A stretch of DNA of 64,000 nucleotides from positions 186,001 to 250,000 of the forward strand of contig NZ_JAEUAT010000001.1 in the NCBI RefSeq assembly GCF_019511525.1, given 5' to 3'. Numbering within the stretch: position 1 is the stretch's first letter; the number at the start of each line of letters is the position of its first letter. The notes under the pieces are model-generated. The model was not told where the DNA came from. It saw nothing but the letters and a program-made list of their open reading frames with translations, and did no database searches. This document shows positions 1-9,132 of this stretch, in pieces. This DNA is from Rhizobium cauense (GTDB taxonomy: Bacteria; Pseudomonadota; Alphaproteobacteria; Rhizobiales; Rhizobiaceae). Position numbers and translations under genes: made by a program.

Positions 1-504
1 TCGACCGAGCTCGACATTAGGGATGAAGACGGCAATTCTCTGCCCCTCGGCGAGATCGGCGAGATCTGCATCCGCGGCCCGCAGGTAATGGCCGGTTACT
101 GGAACAAGCCTGACGAGACGGCCCGCGTGATGACGGCGGACGGTTATTTCCGCACCGGCGATATGGGCTTCATGGATGCGCGTGGCTACACCAAGATCGT
201 CGACCGCAAGAAGGACATGATCCTCGTCTCCGGTTTCAACGTCTATCCGAACGAAATCGAGGAAGTGGCGGCAATGCATCCGGGCATTCTCGAGGCGGCG
301 GCTGTCGGCATCCCCGACGGGCATTCCGGCGAGGCCGTGAAGCTCTTCGTGGTGCGCAAGGACCCGGCGCTGACGGAGGCCGATGTGAAGGCGCACTGCG
401 CCGCAAACCTCACCAACTACAAGCGCCCCCGCTTCGTGGAATTCCGTACAGAATTGCCGAAGACGCCGGTCGGAAAAATCCTGCGCAAGGATCTGCGCGG
501 TTAA
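1..504 (+). CDS. fadD: Long-chain fatty-acid-CoA ligase, C-terminal part (5' truncated by window edge)
   Basis: The reading frame is open from base 1 and ends in TAA, giving the last 167 residues of an AMP-forming acyl-CoA synthetase. Visible family motifs are the YFRTGDMG stretch (the conserved TGD), DRKKDMI with the hinge Asp, [11 protein letters not shown], and the C-terminal [14 protein letters not shown] with the catalytic Lys. These enzymes activate fatty acids with ATP and CoA for beta-oxidation or lipid synthesis. The FNVYP(N)EIE wording is typical of FadD rather than acetyl-CoA synthetase. The start and most of the adenylation domain lie outside the window, so exact chain-length specificity cannot be judged. 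A strong terminator follows at once. Confidence 0.9.
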   Translation, partial: STELDIRDEDGNSLPLGEIGEICIRGPQVMAGYWNKPDETARVMTADGYFRTGDMGFMDARGYTKIVDRKKDMILVSGFNVYPNEIEEVAAMHPGILEAAAVGIPDGHSGEAVKLFVVRKDPALTEADVKAHCAANLTNYKRPRFVEFRTELPKTPVGKILRKDLRG

Positions 505-527
505 GTTTGACGATTGCGTGAAATTCA

Positions 528-557
528 AAGCCATCCGTTTGTTCGGATGGCTTTTTT
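528..557 (+). terminator. Rho-independent terminator after fadD
   Basis: A perfect 9-bp stem (AGCCATCCG / CGGATGGCT) with a 6-nt loop is followed by a run of six T. It lies 24 bases after the fadD stop codon and separates it from pgi. Confidence 0.9.
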
Positions 558-642
558 GCGTTTCGACAGGTCGCCGAACTTGATTTGCGCCCCACAAAGC
601 GAATAGTTTCCGCGACCCTCTCGCCCTGCAAAGGAGCCTCCC

Positions 643-2268
643 ATGAATGCCATCGTCGAACAATTGAAGAGCACTGCGGCCGCCACCAAGGCGACCGATC
701 TGCGCGCCGCCTTTGCCGCCGACCCGCAGCGTTTCTCGCGCTTCAGCGTGTCGCTCGACGACCTCCTGATGGACTATTCCAAGACTGCCGTGAACGACGA
801 GATCCTGGCTCTGCTGGTCAAGCTCGCGGAAACGGGCGGCGTCGAAGCCAAGCGCGACGAGATGTTTTCAGGCAAGGCGATCAACTTCACCGAAAACCGC
901 GCCGTCCTGCACACGGCGCTGCGCAACCGTTCCAACACACCGGTAATCGTCGACGGCAAGGACGTCATGCCCGATGTCAACGCCGTGCTATCAGCCATGG
1001 GCAAGTTCGCCGACGGCATCCGCTCCGGCAACCTCAAGGGCGCGACCGGCAAGGCGATCACCGACGTCATCAACATCGGCATCGGCGGCTCCGACCTCGG
1101 CCCTGTCATGGCGACGCTGGCGCTTGCGCCCTTCCATGACGGCCCGCGCGCGCATTTCGTATCGAACATCGACGGCGCCCATATTGCCGACACGCTGAAG
1201 CTCGTTAAGCCCGAGACGACGCTGTTCATCGTCGCCTCGAAAACCTTCACGACCGTTGAGACGATGACGAATGCGCAGACCGCACGCAAGTTCATCGCCG
1301 ATGCGCTCGGCGAGGCAGCCGTTCAGCATCATTTCGCTGCCGTTTCGACCGCGCTCGACAAGGTCGCGGCCTTCGGCATCGAGAGCGAACGTGTCTTCGG
1401 CTTCTGGGACTGGGTGGGCGGTCGCTATTCGCTGTGGTCGGCGATCGGCCTGCCGATCATGATCGCGATCGGGCCTGACAATTTCATCAAGTTCCTCGAA
1501 GGCGCCCATGCCGTCGACAACCACTTCCGCACGGCGCCCGTTACCAAGAACCTGCCTGTTCTGCTCGGCCTGATCGGCTTCTACCACCGCAATGTGCTCG
1601 GCTACCCGACCCGCGCCGTCCTGCCCTACGACCAGCGACTGTCGCGCTTCCCGGCCTACCTGCAGCAGCTCGACATGGAATCGAACGGAAAGGGTGTCAC
1701 GATCGACGGCACGCCCGTCGAAGGCAATTCCGGCCCTGTCGTCTGGGGCGAGCCCGGCACCAACGGCCAGCACGCCTTCTACCAGCTGATCCACCAGGGC
1801 ACGAGCGTCATCCCGGCGGAGTTCATGATCGCCGCCAACGCCTTCGAGCCGGAACTGCGCCATCAGCACGAGCTGCTGGTATCGAACGTGCTCGCACAGT
1901 CCGAAGCGCTGATGAAGGGCCGCACCTTCGAAGAGGCGAAGAAGCAGCTGACCGACAAGGGCATGGACGACAAAAAGGCCGACTTCATCGCGCCGCACCG
2001 CGTCTTCACCGGCAATCGCCCGTCGATCACCTTCGTCTACGACAAGCTGACCCCCTATGCGCTCGGCCGCCTGATCGCGCTCTATGAGCACCGCGTCTTC
2101 GTCGAGGGCGTGCTGTTCCGCATCAACTCCTTCGACCAGTGGGGCGTCGAGCTCGGCAAGGAACTGGCAACAGGCCTCCTTCCTGTCGTGGAAGGCAAGG
2201 AAAGCGCTGACGGTCACGATTCCTCGACGCAGGGCCTGGTCGCCGCGCTGGCGAAGCTCGCCAAGTAA
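643..2268 (+). CDS. pgi: Glucose-6-phosphate isomerase
   Basis: 541 residues, the usual length of the long bacterial Pgi. It interconverts glucose-6-phosphate and fructose-6-phosphate in the cytoplasm (glycolysis, gluconeogenesis, Entner-Doudoroff entry). Recognisable blocks are [12 protein letters not shown] (about residues 148-159), the sugar-phosphate segment with [23 protein letters not shown], and the signature [20 protein letters not shown] followed by GK. The ATG is preceded by AAAGGAGCC at good spacing, which fixes the start. It is a single gene between two terminators. With the nearby fructokinase it forms the expected route for fructose carbon in rhizobia. A long reverse-strand open frame inside it is only a codon-bias shadow. 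Confidence 0.98.
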   Translation: MNAIVEQLKSTAAATKATDLRAAFAADPQRFSRFSVSLDDLLMDYSKTAVNDEILALLVKLAETGGVEAKRDEMFSGKAINFTENRAVLHTALRNRSNTPVIVDGKDVMPDVNAVLSAMGKFADGIRSGNLKGATGKAITDVINIGIGGSDLGPVMATLALAPFHDGPRAHFVSNIDGAHIADTLKLVKPETTLFIVASKTFTTVETMTNAQTARKFIADALGEAAVQHHFAAVSTALDKVAAFGIESERVFGFWDWVGGRYSLWSAIGLPIMIAIGPDNFIKFLEGAHAVDNHFRTAPVTKNLPVLLGLIGFYHRNVLGYPTRAVLPYDQRLSRFPAYLQQLDMESNGKGVTIDGTPVEGNSGPVVWGEPGTNGQHAFYQLIHQGTSVIPAEFMIAANAFEPELRHQHELLVSNVLAQSEALMKGRTFEEAKKQLTDKGMDDKKADFIAPHRVFTGNRPSITFVYDKLTPYALGRLIALYEHRVFVEGVLFRINSFDQWGVELGKELATGLLPVVEGKESADGHDSSTQGLVAALAKLAK

Positions 2269-2295
2269 GCTGACGCACAACAAAGCCGCTCAGAC

Positions 2296-2327
2296 GCTCG
2301 CCCATGTCATGTGGGCGAGCTTTTTTG
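2296..2327 (+). terminator. Rho-independent terminator after pgi
   Basis: Stem GCTCGCCCA / TGGGCGAGC with a 7-nt loop and a run of six T, 27 bases after the pgi stop. Confidence 0.92.
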
Positions 2328-2391
2328 TTTGAAGCTGTCGAAATCGGCTACATCTCTTCGTCTCTATTGCAGAGTTCCAAGGGAGAGAGGC

Positions 2392-3192
2392 ATGAACGAG
2401 ACGGACGACGACCTGGTGACATTCGAGGCGAAGGGTGCTGCACCGCTGCCCGAGGCAGGGCGCGAAGGCTTCGTGGAGAACGATGGCGCCAGCATCTGGT
2501 ATGCGACCTACGGGTCCGGCCCGGCCGTCATTCTGCTGCATGGCGGGCTCGGCAATGCCGGAAACTGGGGCTATCAGGTGCCGGCGCTGGTCGCCGCCGG
2601 CCGGCAAGCGGTTGTCATCGACAGCCGCGGCCATGGTCGCAGCACGCGTGATACACGCCCGTATCACTATACCCAGATGGCAGACGATGCGCTTGCAGTC
2701 ATGGATCAGCTGGCACTCGACAAGGCCGCCTTCGTCGGCTGGAGCGACGGCGCTTGCACGGCATTGATCCTTGCCGACCAGCACCCCGAGCGCGTTTCCG
2801 GTGTCTTCTTCTTTGCCTGCAACATGGATCCGAGCGGCACGCTTGAATTCAAGCCGACGCCCGTGATTGACCGTTGCTTCAGCCGGCATCGGAAGGACTA
2901 CCAGACGCTATCCGCCACGCCCGACGCCTTCGACAACTTCGTGGCCGACGTATCGAAGATGATGGCAAGCGAACCGAACTATACGGCCGCCGACCTCGCC
3001 GGCATCAAGGTGCCGGTTGCCGTCGTGCTTGGAGAAAATGACGAGTTCATCAAGCGCGAGCACGTCGATTATCTGGCGCGCAGTATCCCCGATGCCGAAC
3101 TGATCCTGTTGCCTGAGGTCAGCCATTTCGCGCCGCTGCAACGGCCCGCGGACTTCAACCGCGAAGTGCTCGCCTTTCTCGATCGGCTATAG
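2392..3192 (+). CDS. Alpha/beta-fold hydrolase
   Basis: 266 residues from the ATG that follows GGGAGAGAGG; an in-frame upstream ATG at 2311 would lie inside the pgi terminator and is rejected. The fold is shown by HGGLGNAGNW (oxyanion-hole region), the nucleophile elbow GWSDGA, a late Asp in LGENDEF and the final catalytic His in EVSHFAPLQRP. It is a cytoplasmic alpha/beta hydrolase of the proline-iminopeptidase / lactonase-like group. The substrate cannot be told from sequence. Convergent with the fructokinase gene, whose stop lies one base beyond this one. Confidence 0.85.
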   Translation: MNETDDDLVTFEAKGAAPLPEAGREGFVENDGASIWYATYGSGPAVILLHGGLGNAGNWGYQVPALVAAGRQAVVIDSRGHGRSTRDTRPYHYTQMADDALAVMDQLALDKAAFVGWSDGACTALILADQHPERVSGVFFFACNMDPSGTLEFKPTPVIDRCFSRHRKDYQTLSATPDAFDNFVADVSKMMASEPNYTAADLAGIKVPVAVVLGENDEFIKREHVDYLARSIPDAELILLPEVSHFAPLQRPADFNREVLAFLDRL

Positions 3193-3193
3193 A

Positions 3194-4120
3194 TCAGAGA
3201 CCGATTTCTTTTGCCCAAGGCGGGTTGGCGCCTGCGCGCGAGACCGTCACGGCGGCTGCCTTGGCGCCGAGCGAAAGCGCATTCTGCAGCGCCTTCTCGC
3301 TGAGCGAGGCCACTTTTTCCTTGGTCAGCAGGTTGTCGATCTTCAGCGAGGCAAGAACGCCGGCATCGAAGGTGTCGCCCGCGCCGACGGTATCGACGAC
3401 GGTGACGCGCTCGCTCGGGACGGTAACCTTGCGCTCGTTGGTATAACCCGACGCGCCTTCGGCACCCTTGGTGATGACGACGAGCTTGGCGCCCTGCTTC
3501 AACCAGTAGGCGGCCAGGTCGTCATGGCCGCCCTCGAGGCCGAACCACTCCAGGTCCTCGTCCGAGAACTTCAGGATATCGGACTTGGACGCCATGCGCT
3601 TGATCCGCGCCATGTGTAAGTCCTTGTTCTTGATGAAGCCGGGGCGGATGTTCGGATCCAGCGAAATGACCCGCTTGGCGCACTCGCGGTCGAGCAGCGC
3701 TTCATAGGTCTCGCCGCAGGGGCTGGGGATCAGGCTGATCGCGCCGAAATGCAGCGCCTCGCAATCGTCGCCAAGGGCGGGCAGATCTGACGTGGTGATC
3801 ATGCGGCCGGCGGTGCCTTCATCGTAGAAAGCATAGGTTGCCTGGCCGTTGACCAGCTTGACGAAGGCCACCGTAGACGGGCGCGGGGTGATGGCGCAGA
3901 GGCTGAAGTCGACGTTGCTCGCCTTCAGCGTATCGCGCAGGATTTCGCCCATCATGTCGTCGGCAAGGCCGGTGAAGAATGCCGTCGGGATGCCGAGGCG
4001 TCCGAGCGCAATCGCCGTGTTGAAGATCGCACCGCCGGCGTAAGGGGCAAAGCCCTTTTCGCCGAGAGTCGTCTCCCGCGGCAGCATGTCAATCAGCGCT
4101 TCGCCACAGCACAAAATCAT
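3194..4120 (-). CDS. frk: Fructokinase (PfkB-family sugar kinase)
   Basis: 308 residues. Start chosen at the ATG preceded by GGGAGGCCGG; an in-frame ATG 27 bases upstream (4147) has no ribosome site. PfkB features are the N-terminal GGAIFNTAIALGRLG (signature 1, sugar binding) and DTVGAGDTFDAGVL (signature 2, with the catalytic Asp of GAGD). It phosphorylates fructose to fructose-6-phosphate with ATP. Context supports this: Pgi is two genes away and the frc fructose transporter is about 10 kb on. A related PfkB substrate such as another ketose cannot be fully excluded. Confidence 0.88.
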   Translation of the reverse strand: MILCCGEALIDMLPRETTLGEKGFAPYAGGAIFNTAIALGRLGIPTAFFTGLADDMMGEILRDTLKASNVDFSLCAITPRPSTVAFVKLVNGQATYAFYDEGTAGRMITTSDLPALGDDCEALHFGAISLIPSPCGETYEALLDRECAKRVISLDPNIRPGFIKNKDLHMARIKRMASKSDILKFSDEDLEWFGLEGGHDDLAAYWLKQGAKLVVITKGAEGASGYTNERKVTVPSERVTVVDTVGAGDTFDAGVLASLKIDNLLTKEKVASLSEKALQNALSLGAKAAAVTVSRAGANPPWAKEIGL

Positions 4121-4210
4121 TCCGGCCTCCCAAGCATTACGATCCATCGATGTTCAAATCGATTAGATAATTTCGTGGCAAAAGCAAAGCGCCGCGACGC
4201 AATTCTTCAT

Positions 4211-4900
4211 TCAAAGTGATGAAATGCCGCCGTTGCGTCCGGACCAGGCGAGCGGCGCATCGAGGAAGGCTTCGACTTCGCTCAGGGTCTTCTCGTCGAA
4301 CAGCTTCTGAGCCTTGGCGACGGCCAGCACATCGCGCCAGGTGGCAATGTAGTGCAGCTTCACCTTGCCATCGGCAAAACGCAGCGCACCTTCATCGAAA
4401 ATGCCGTAGTAGAACAGGGCGATACCGTGATCGACCCAGCCACCGGCGGCCCGGACGGCATCGATGAACTTGAACATGCTGCCGCCGGCTGTCGTCAGGT
4501 CCTCGATGACGAGGACGCGCGAACCTTCAGGCATGTTGCCTTCGATCTGTGCGTTGCGGCCATGACCCTTCGGCTGCTTGCGGACATAGATCATCGGCAG
4601 GCTGAGGCGATCGGCGAGCAGCGCGGCAAAGGGGATGCCCGCGGTCTCACCGCCGGCGATGCAATCGAACTGCTCGAAACCGGCTTCGCGCAGCACGACG
4701 CTCGCGGCAAAATCCATTACCGTCGAGCGGACGCGCGGAAAGGAAAGCAGCTTGCGGCAGTCGATATAGACCGGGCTCGCCATGCCGGAGGCGAACTTGT
4801 AGGGCTGTGCGGCATTGAAGTGCACCGCCTTGATCTCCCAGAGCATCTTCGCCACGAGTTCCGCCATCACGGCACGGTCGGTGAATGTCGTCTGGATCAT
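4211..4900 (-). CDS. pyrE: Orotate phosphoribosyltransferase
   Basis: 229 residues. Converts orotate plus PRPP to OMP in pyrimidine synthesis. Visible are the PyrE N-terminal region with [14 protein letters not shown], a Lys-rich flexible loop [17 protein letters not shown], and the PRPP-binding motif [14 protein letters not shown]. The start has AAGGAGAGAGCG just upstream. It lies 90 bases upstream of frk on the same strand and may be co-transcribed with it; pyrC is about 7 kb away on the same strand. Confidence 0.97.
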   Translation of the reverse strand: MIQTTFTDRAVMAELVAKMLWEIKAVHFNAAQPYKFASGMASPVYIDCRKLLSFPRVRSTVMDFAASVVLREAGFEQFDCIAGGETAGIPFAALLADRLSLPMIYVRKQPKGHGRNAQIEGNMPEGSRVLVIEDLTTAGGSMFKFIDAVRAAGGWVDHGIALFYYGIFDEGALRFADGKVKLHYIATWRDVLAVAKAQKLFDEKTLSEVEAFLDAPLAWSGRNGGISSL

Positions 4901-5108
4901 CGCTCTCTCCTTTGGTCAAATCTACGGGCCAATAGCAGCAAGCGCGGCAGTTTTCCAGAACAGCCAGCGTTTCCATTCGCAGAAAGATCAAGGGCCCACG
5001 CCGCTCGGCCCTGGAAAAGCTGACCGTCCGGTTGCCATGGCCGGAATGCGCCAATGGTTTCAGATGTTTGCGCTTGCTTGGCATCACGGCATCGATATCG
5101 TGGCTGAT

Positions 5109-6380
5109 ATGGAACATATCGAAGTCTTCCGCCGTCTCGGCGTTGCGCTTGCCATCGGTCTGCTCGTCGGCGTCGAGCGCGGCTGGACGGAACGCGAGGT
5201 GCGCGCCGGTGGGCGGACCGCCGGCATTCGCACCTTCGGCCTCACCGGCTTTCTCGGTGGCGTCGTCGGCACCTTGCAGCCGCTGACCGGTCCGTTCCTG
5301 CCGGCAACGATCGCCGCCCTGCTCGGCTTCGTCTATATCGCCGGCAAATGGCAGGAGGCAATCGAGGACAAGGACTACGGTATCACCTCGATCGTTGCAG
5401 CACTCGCGGTGTTCGCGCTGGGCGTGCTGGCTGCCGTCGGCGATCTCATCACCGCCAGTGCCGGCGCCGTTGCGATGACCGTCGTGCTTGCTGCACGAAC
5501 GAGCCTGCACGGCTTTCTGGAGGGGCTCACCTGGGTGGAGCTCCGCTCCGCACTGATGCTGCTGGCCATGACTGTGATCGCGTTGCCGCTGCTGCCCGAC
5601 AGGACGCTCGATCCGTGGGGAGCGCTCAACCCCTATTCGCTCTGGCTTCTGACCATCACCATCGCTGCCCTCTCCTTCGCCGGCTATGTGGCGATCCGTT
5701 TGATGGGCACAAACCGTGGCGTGCTGCTTGCGGGTGCCGCCGGTGGGCTCGTCTCGTCCACAGCGTTGACGCTCTCATTCGCTCGCTATTCGACGGAGGC
5801 ACCCCAGGGCGCGCGGCATCTGGCAGCCGGCGCGGCCATTGCCGGCGCCCTCTCCTTCGCGCGTGTGCTGGTCATTGCCAGCGCTCTTTCCTTCAGCATG
5901 TTTGTGCCGCTTGCGTCCGCGCTCGTCCCGGCGATCATTGGCTTCCTGGCCACAGCCCTGTTTTCGGTATGGCGCTCCGAGACTGCGACGCAGGCGCCGG
6001 AGATCAGGCTGAAGAACCCGTTCGACCTACAGACCGTAATCTCTTTCGCGTTGCTGCTCGGTCTCATCAGCCTGGTGTCGAAAATCGCGATCGAGTATGT
6101 CGGCCCATCCGCGCTGTTCGTCGTGGGAGCAATTTCAGGCTTCGTCGATGTCGATGCAATCACGCTCTCCACCGCACGTCTCGTCGGGTCGGCAGTCAGC
6201 GTCAGGACCGCAGCGGATGTCATTCTGATCGCCGTCGCGGTCAATATGATCACGAAGGTGGCGCTCGCGTTTACCGCGGGCCGGCGAGAATATGGCGTGG
6301 CGCTTGGCATCGCATCGGCGGTGGCGGTCGCGTTTGGGGCAATCGGATATTTTGTGGTGCGCAGCTTCTTGCCGGCCTGA
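5109..6380 (+). CDS. MgtC/DUF4010-family membrane protein
   Basis: 423 residues from the ATG at 5109, which gives the usual family N-terminus (MEHIEVFRRLG, then ALAIGLLVGVERGW). In-frame ATGs at 5037, 5046 and 5064 would add up to 24 residues, and none has a clear ribosome site. The first ~140 residues match the MgtC-type membrane domain (GLLVGVERGW, RTFGLTGFLGG). The remainder is a DUF4010 domain with about eight hydrophobic segments. Function in this family is not settled; MgtC relatives are linked to magnesium limitation and envelope energetics. Divergent from pyrE. Confidence 0.75.
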   Translation: MEHIEVFRRLGVALAIGLLVGVERGWTEREVRAGGRTAGIRTFGLTGFLGGVVGTLQPLTGPFLPATIAALLGFVYIAGKWQEAIEDKDYGITSIVAALAVFALGVLAAVGDLITASAGAVAMTVVLAARTSLHGFLEGLTWVELRSALMLLAMTVIALPLLPDRTLDPWGALNPYSLWLLTITIAALSFAGYVAIRLMGTNRGVLLAGAAGGLVSSTALTLSFARYSTEAPQGARHLAAGAAIAGALSFARVLVIASALSFSMFVPLASALVPAIIGFLATALFSVWRSETATQAPEIRLKNPFDLQTVISFALLLGLISLVSKIAIEYVGPSALFVVGAISGFVDVDAITLSTARLVGSAVSVRTAADVILIAVAVNMITKVALAFTAGRREYGVALGIASAVAVAFGAIGYFVVRSFLPA

Positions 6381-6653
6381 ATTCAGCGATTGCCGAACAG
6401 CTAAATCGCGTCAGAGGCGAGTACGGTTCGACTATCAAAACTTTTGCGATTTTGTACGAATATTACTATGAGTTGAACTTCAATACGCGTTGAGTTTCAG
6501 ATACTTGGCAATTCCTCTTTCGTTTCTGGTACTTACCGCCGCGACAGGCATGGAGACGATCAGAAACGGTCAAATCCTAACGATTTCCTTAAGAATCCGG
6601 TTGGGCCTCCGAAGCCATTTTCCGTGCCCAAGAGACATCAGAGGAAATCCGGA

Positions 6654-7556
6654 ATGAACCTGAGCCTGTCCGACGTCCGCGAGAAATTCAGCTCGTCATT
6701 GACCGTCAAGATCTTTTCGATCTGCTTCTTGTCCACACATGTGCCGCTGCTCGCACTCGTCGCCTATCTTGTCACCGGCTTTCGCAGCGAGGCCTTGCCC
6801 ATCCTGTTGCTCGTCCTTGCCGCGACACTCGTCGGCACAATCTTCTGCCTTGCCTGCCTATGGCAACTAATCAGGCCGCTTCATCAGGTGGCAAACGTCG
6901 TGGAGGCCTATCGTTCCACCGGGACCGTGAAACTGGTGCACAGCTCTCGCAGGGATGAAGTCGGGATCGTCACCAACGGCATCTCCGTTCTGATCGGCGA
7001 ACTCGATGCCACTCTGTCACAACTGCGCCGGCAAGCGACGACGGATGTTCTGACCGGCCTTGGCAACCGCCGCTGGCTGAAGGAGATCGCCTCGCTGGAA
7101 GTCAACCGGGCGCAGCGCGAGCGTACGCCGATCTCCGTCGTCGTTTTCGATCTCGATCACTTCAAACAAATCAACGACCAGTTCGGCCATGACGTCGGCG
7201 ACCAAGTGCTGATGATGGCTGGCGCCACAATCCAGCATTGCCTGCGTCCATACGACATCGCAGCGCGGATTGGCGGCGAAGAGTTCTGCCTCGTGCTGCC
7301 ACGGACCGATCTCGACGCGGCGATCACAATTGCCGACCGCCTGCGCGGCCAACTCGAGGGGAAGACGGTTAGCCCGCTACCGAAGGGCCGCGTCACGGCA
7401 AGTTTCGGCGTGTATCGCGGTGATCCAGCCAGCGAAACGCTGAAGACGATGCTGACAGAAGCCGACCGCAAGCTCTACACCGCCAAGAATGCGGGGCGCA
7501 ACCGGGTCCACTCCGACGTCGCGCCCTCAATCCGGGACAGGCGCATCAAGGCCTAG
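6654..7556 (+). CDS. Membrane-bound diguanylate cyclase (GGDEF)
   Basis: 300 residues. Start at the ATG preceded by GAGGAAATCC; an ATG 30 bases earlier (6624) lacks such a site. Two hydrophobic helices (about residues 19-42 and 46-70) are followed by a HAMP-like linker (RPLHQVANVVEAYR onward) and a GGDEF domain with the active site GGEEF. Five residues before that motif is RPYD, an RxxD allosteric I-site, so the enzyme is expected to make c-di-GMP from two GTP and be product-inhibited. It has almost no periplasmic sensor domain. Convergent with the tetR gene, four bases away. Confidence 0.9.
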   Translation: MNLSLSDVREKFSSSLTVKIFSICFLSTHVPLLALVAYLVTGFRSEALPILLLVLAATLVGTIFCLACLWQLIRPLHQVANVVEAYRSTGTVKLVHSSRRDEVGIVTNGISVLIGELDATLSQLRRQATTDVLTGLGNRRWLKEIASLEVNRAQRERTPISVVVFDLDHFKQINDQFGHDVGDQVLMMAGATIQHCLRPYDIAARIGGEEFCLVLPRTDLDAAITIADRLRGQLEGKTVSPLPKGRVTASFGVYRGDPASETLKTMLTEADRKLYTAKNAGRNRVHSDVAPSIRDRRIKA

Positions 7557-7559
7557 CGC

Positions 7560-8210
7560 TCAGGCGAGGCGGGCGATATCGCCGGGCAGCATCCGCTGAT
7601 AGAGCCCGATCGCCGTCCGCCCCTTTTCATCATCGAGCGAAATCGCGTAGCGGACGGCAGCAGCCAATATCTGCATTGTCAGCCTGGCGATGGCGAGAAG
7701 CTCTTCCTTGTTCCGTTCCGGTTCCAGCTTTTCCAGCCGGCCGAACAGCGCCTGGGCATGAAACTCCATGTCCTCCGCGTCGACCTCCTGCAGCAGTCGA
7801 TCCGCCTGCGTTGCAACCCATATGTCCCGCATGACGGGCTCTTGACGGAAGTAGCCGTAATACTGATCGGCGATGTTGCAGAGCGCCTGCCGCAGCGTCG
7901 TGGCATCCGTCACCATTGCAAGTTCGGCGGCCACACAAGCCCTGCCCTGCTCATTGAAGCGCTCGGCAAGTGTGCGGATGATCGAGCTCTTGTCCGGGAA
8001 GTATTGGTAGAGCGCCCCAAACGATAACTCGGCCTTTTCAACGATTTCGCTCATCTTCAGAGCATCGCTGCCGTTCTTCTCGATCAATTCCAGGGCGACC
8101 GAAAGGATCTTCTCGAAGCGCTCCCGGCCCCGCTTCTGCTGAGGAATCCGCCGTGGCTGTCCGGTCGGCTCCTGCTGCCTCCTGCGCCTGACGGCAACCT
8201 CTTCGGCCAT
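7560..8210 (-). CDS. TetR/AcrR-family transcriptional repressor
   Basis: 216 residues. Start at the ATG (8210) preceded by GGAG; upstream in-frame ATG at 8222 and TTG at 8267 are weaker, and the TTG lies inside the operator region. After a basic N-terminal tail (VRRRRQQ) the TetR helix-turn-helix is clear: MSEIVEKAELSFGALYQYF, then PDKSSIIRTL. The C-terminal ligand domain is not assignable to a ligand. It is divergent from the NmrA-like and DUF1772 genes, and the 97-base gap between them contains two copies of an inverted repeat, so autorepression and control of that pair is the natural reading. Confidence 0.88.
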   Translation of the reverse strand: MAEEVAVRRRRQQEPTGQPRRIPQQKRGRERFEKILSVALELIEKNGSDALKMSEIVEKAELSFGALYQYFPDKSSIIRTLAERFNEQGRACVAAELAMVTDATTLRQALCNIADQYYGYFRQEPVMRDIWVATQADRLLQEVDAEDMEFHAQALFGRLEKLEPERNKEELLAIARLTMQILAAAVRYAISLDDEKGRTAIGLYQRMLPGDIARLA

Positions 8211-8239
8211 TGCGTTCTCCATTTTCCGATTGACGAACA

Positions 8240-8262
8240 AAATAAGAGAGTTTATCTCATTT
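8240..8262. promoter_or_regulatory. Probable TetR operator, imperfect copy (distal to the plus-strand gene)
   Basis: Half-site AAATAAGAGA, 3-base spacer, then TATCTCATTT: the left arm is identical to that of the site at 8266 while the right arm differs at a few positions. It lies just upstream of the tetR start and is centred 26 bp from the perfect copy. Confidence 0.7.
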
Positions 8263-8265
8263 GGC

Positions 8266-8288
8266 AAATAAGAGACTTTCTCTTATTT
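8266..8288. promoter_or_regulatory. Probable TetR operator, perfect copy
   Basis: A perfect inverted repeat with 10-bp arms, AAATAAGAGA and TCTCTTATTT, around a 3-base spacer. It sits 20 bases before the start codon of the NmrA-like gene, overlapping where its transcript should begin. Spacing and symmetry fit a TetR dimer; the 26-bp offset to the second copy would allow two dimers side by side. Confidence 0.8.
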
Positions 8289-8307
8289 TGATTGGAGGAG
8301 TGTTCAC

Positions 8308-9132
8308 ATGCAGAATTCCGCAATCGTTCTCATCGGCGGCGCAGGCAAGACAGGCAGTCGCATCGCAGACCGCCTGACGAGGAAAGGCCTAGACTTCCGC
8401 TTTGCTTCACGTTCCAGCGCTCACCCCTTCGATTGGGAAAAGCGCAACGACTGGCCCGCCGCACTGGCCGGTGCAAACAGCGCCTATGTCAGCTTTCAGC
8501 CAGACCTTTCCGTCTCGTGGGCCGCCGACGCTATCGACGCGCTCGCCAGAACGGCCATCGGCTGCGGCCTTTCGCATATCGTGTTGTTGTCGGGCCGTGG
8601 TGAGGAAGGCGCTCAACGCGCGGAGGAAGCGCTCAAGGCCTCCGGTATCGGTTTCACCATCCTGCGGGCATCGTGGTTCTGCCAGAACTTCAGCGAGGGC
8701 GCCTTTGCCGAGCAAATCGCAGCCGGCGAACTGGCACTTCCGGCAGGCGATGTGAGGGAACCATTCATCGACGCGGCCGATATCGCCGATGCAGCGGTTG
8801 CCGCTTTGACCGATCCCCGCCATATGGGAAAGACCTACGAACTGACCGGCCCCCGTGCGCTGACATTCCGTGAAGCGGTCGCCGAGATCTCTGCCGCATG
8901 TGGCAGAGACATCGCCTATGGGCAGATCTCCATGGCGGAGTTCAAGGAGACGCTCGGCGACGCCGACCTGCCCGAAGGCGTGATCGAGCTGCTCGGGGAG
9001 CTGTTCACACAAGTCCTCGACGGTCGGAATTCACTAGTGACGAATGGTGTTGCGGACATTCTTGGTCGCCCCGCCAGGGACTTCGGCGCGTATGCCCGCG
9101 ATGTCGCAATCAACGGGACATGGAGGATATGA
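8308..9132 (+). CDS. NmrA-like NAD(P)-binding Rossmann-fold protein
   Basis: 274 residues with an N-terminal dinucleotide-binding motif (VLIGGAGKTGSRIADRL, GxxGxxG type), no SDR YxxxK pair, and the extended atypical-SDR pattern ending in a C-terminal substrate-like domain (AEFKETLGDADLPEGV). This resembles NmrA / NAD(P)H:quinone-oxidoreductase-like (QorB) proteins, which may act as redox sensors or reductases. The ribosome site TGGAGGAG precedes the ATG. First gene of a two-gene unit under the divergent TetR repressor; the stop codon overlaps the next start. Confidence 0.85.
   Translation: MQNSAIVLIGGAGKTGSRIADRLTRKGLDFRFASRSSAHPFDWEKRNDWPAALAGANSAYVSFQPDLSVSWAADAIDALARTAIGCGLSHIVLLSGRGEEGAQRAEEALKASGIGFTILRASWFCQNFSEGAFAEQIAAGELALPAGDVREPFIDAADIADAAVAALTDPRHMGKTYELTGPRALTFREAVAEISAACGRDIAYGQISMAEFKETLGDADLPEGVIELLGELFTQVLDGRNSLVTNGVADILGRPARDFGAYARDVAINGTWRI

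Noticed and set aside
991..2283. 430-codon open frame antisense to pgi
   Set aside because: Mirror of a high-GC coding region; the opposite strand encodes a full-length Pgi with all motifs and a ribosome site.
5348..6493. 381-codon plus-strand frame overlapping the MgtC/DUF4010 gene
   Set aside because: Low-complexity Arg/Gly/Cys-rich translation in another frame; the membrane protein frame is clearly the real one.
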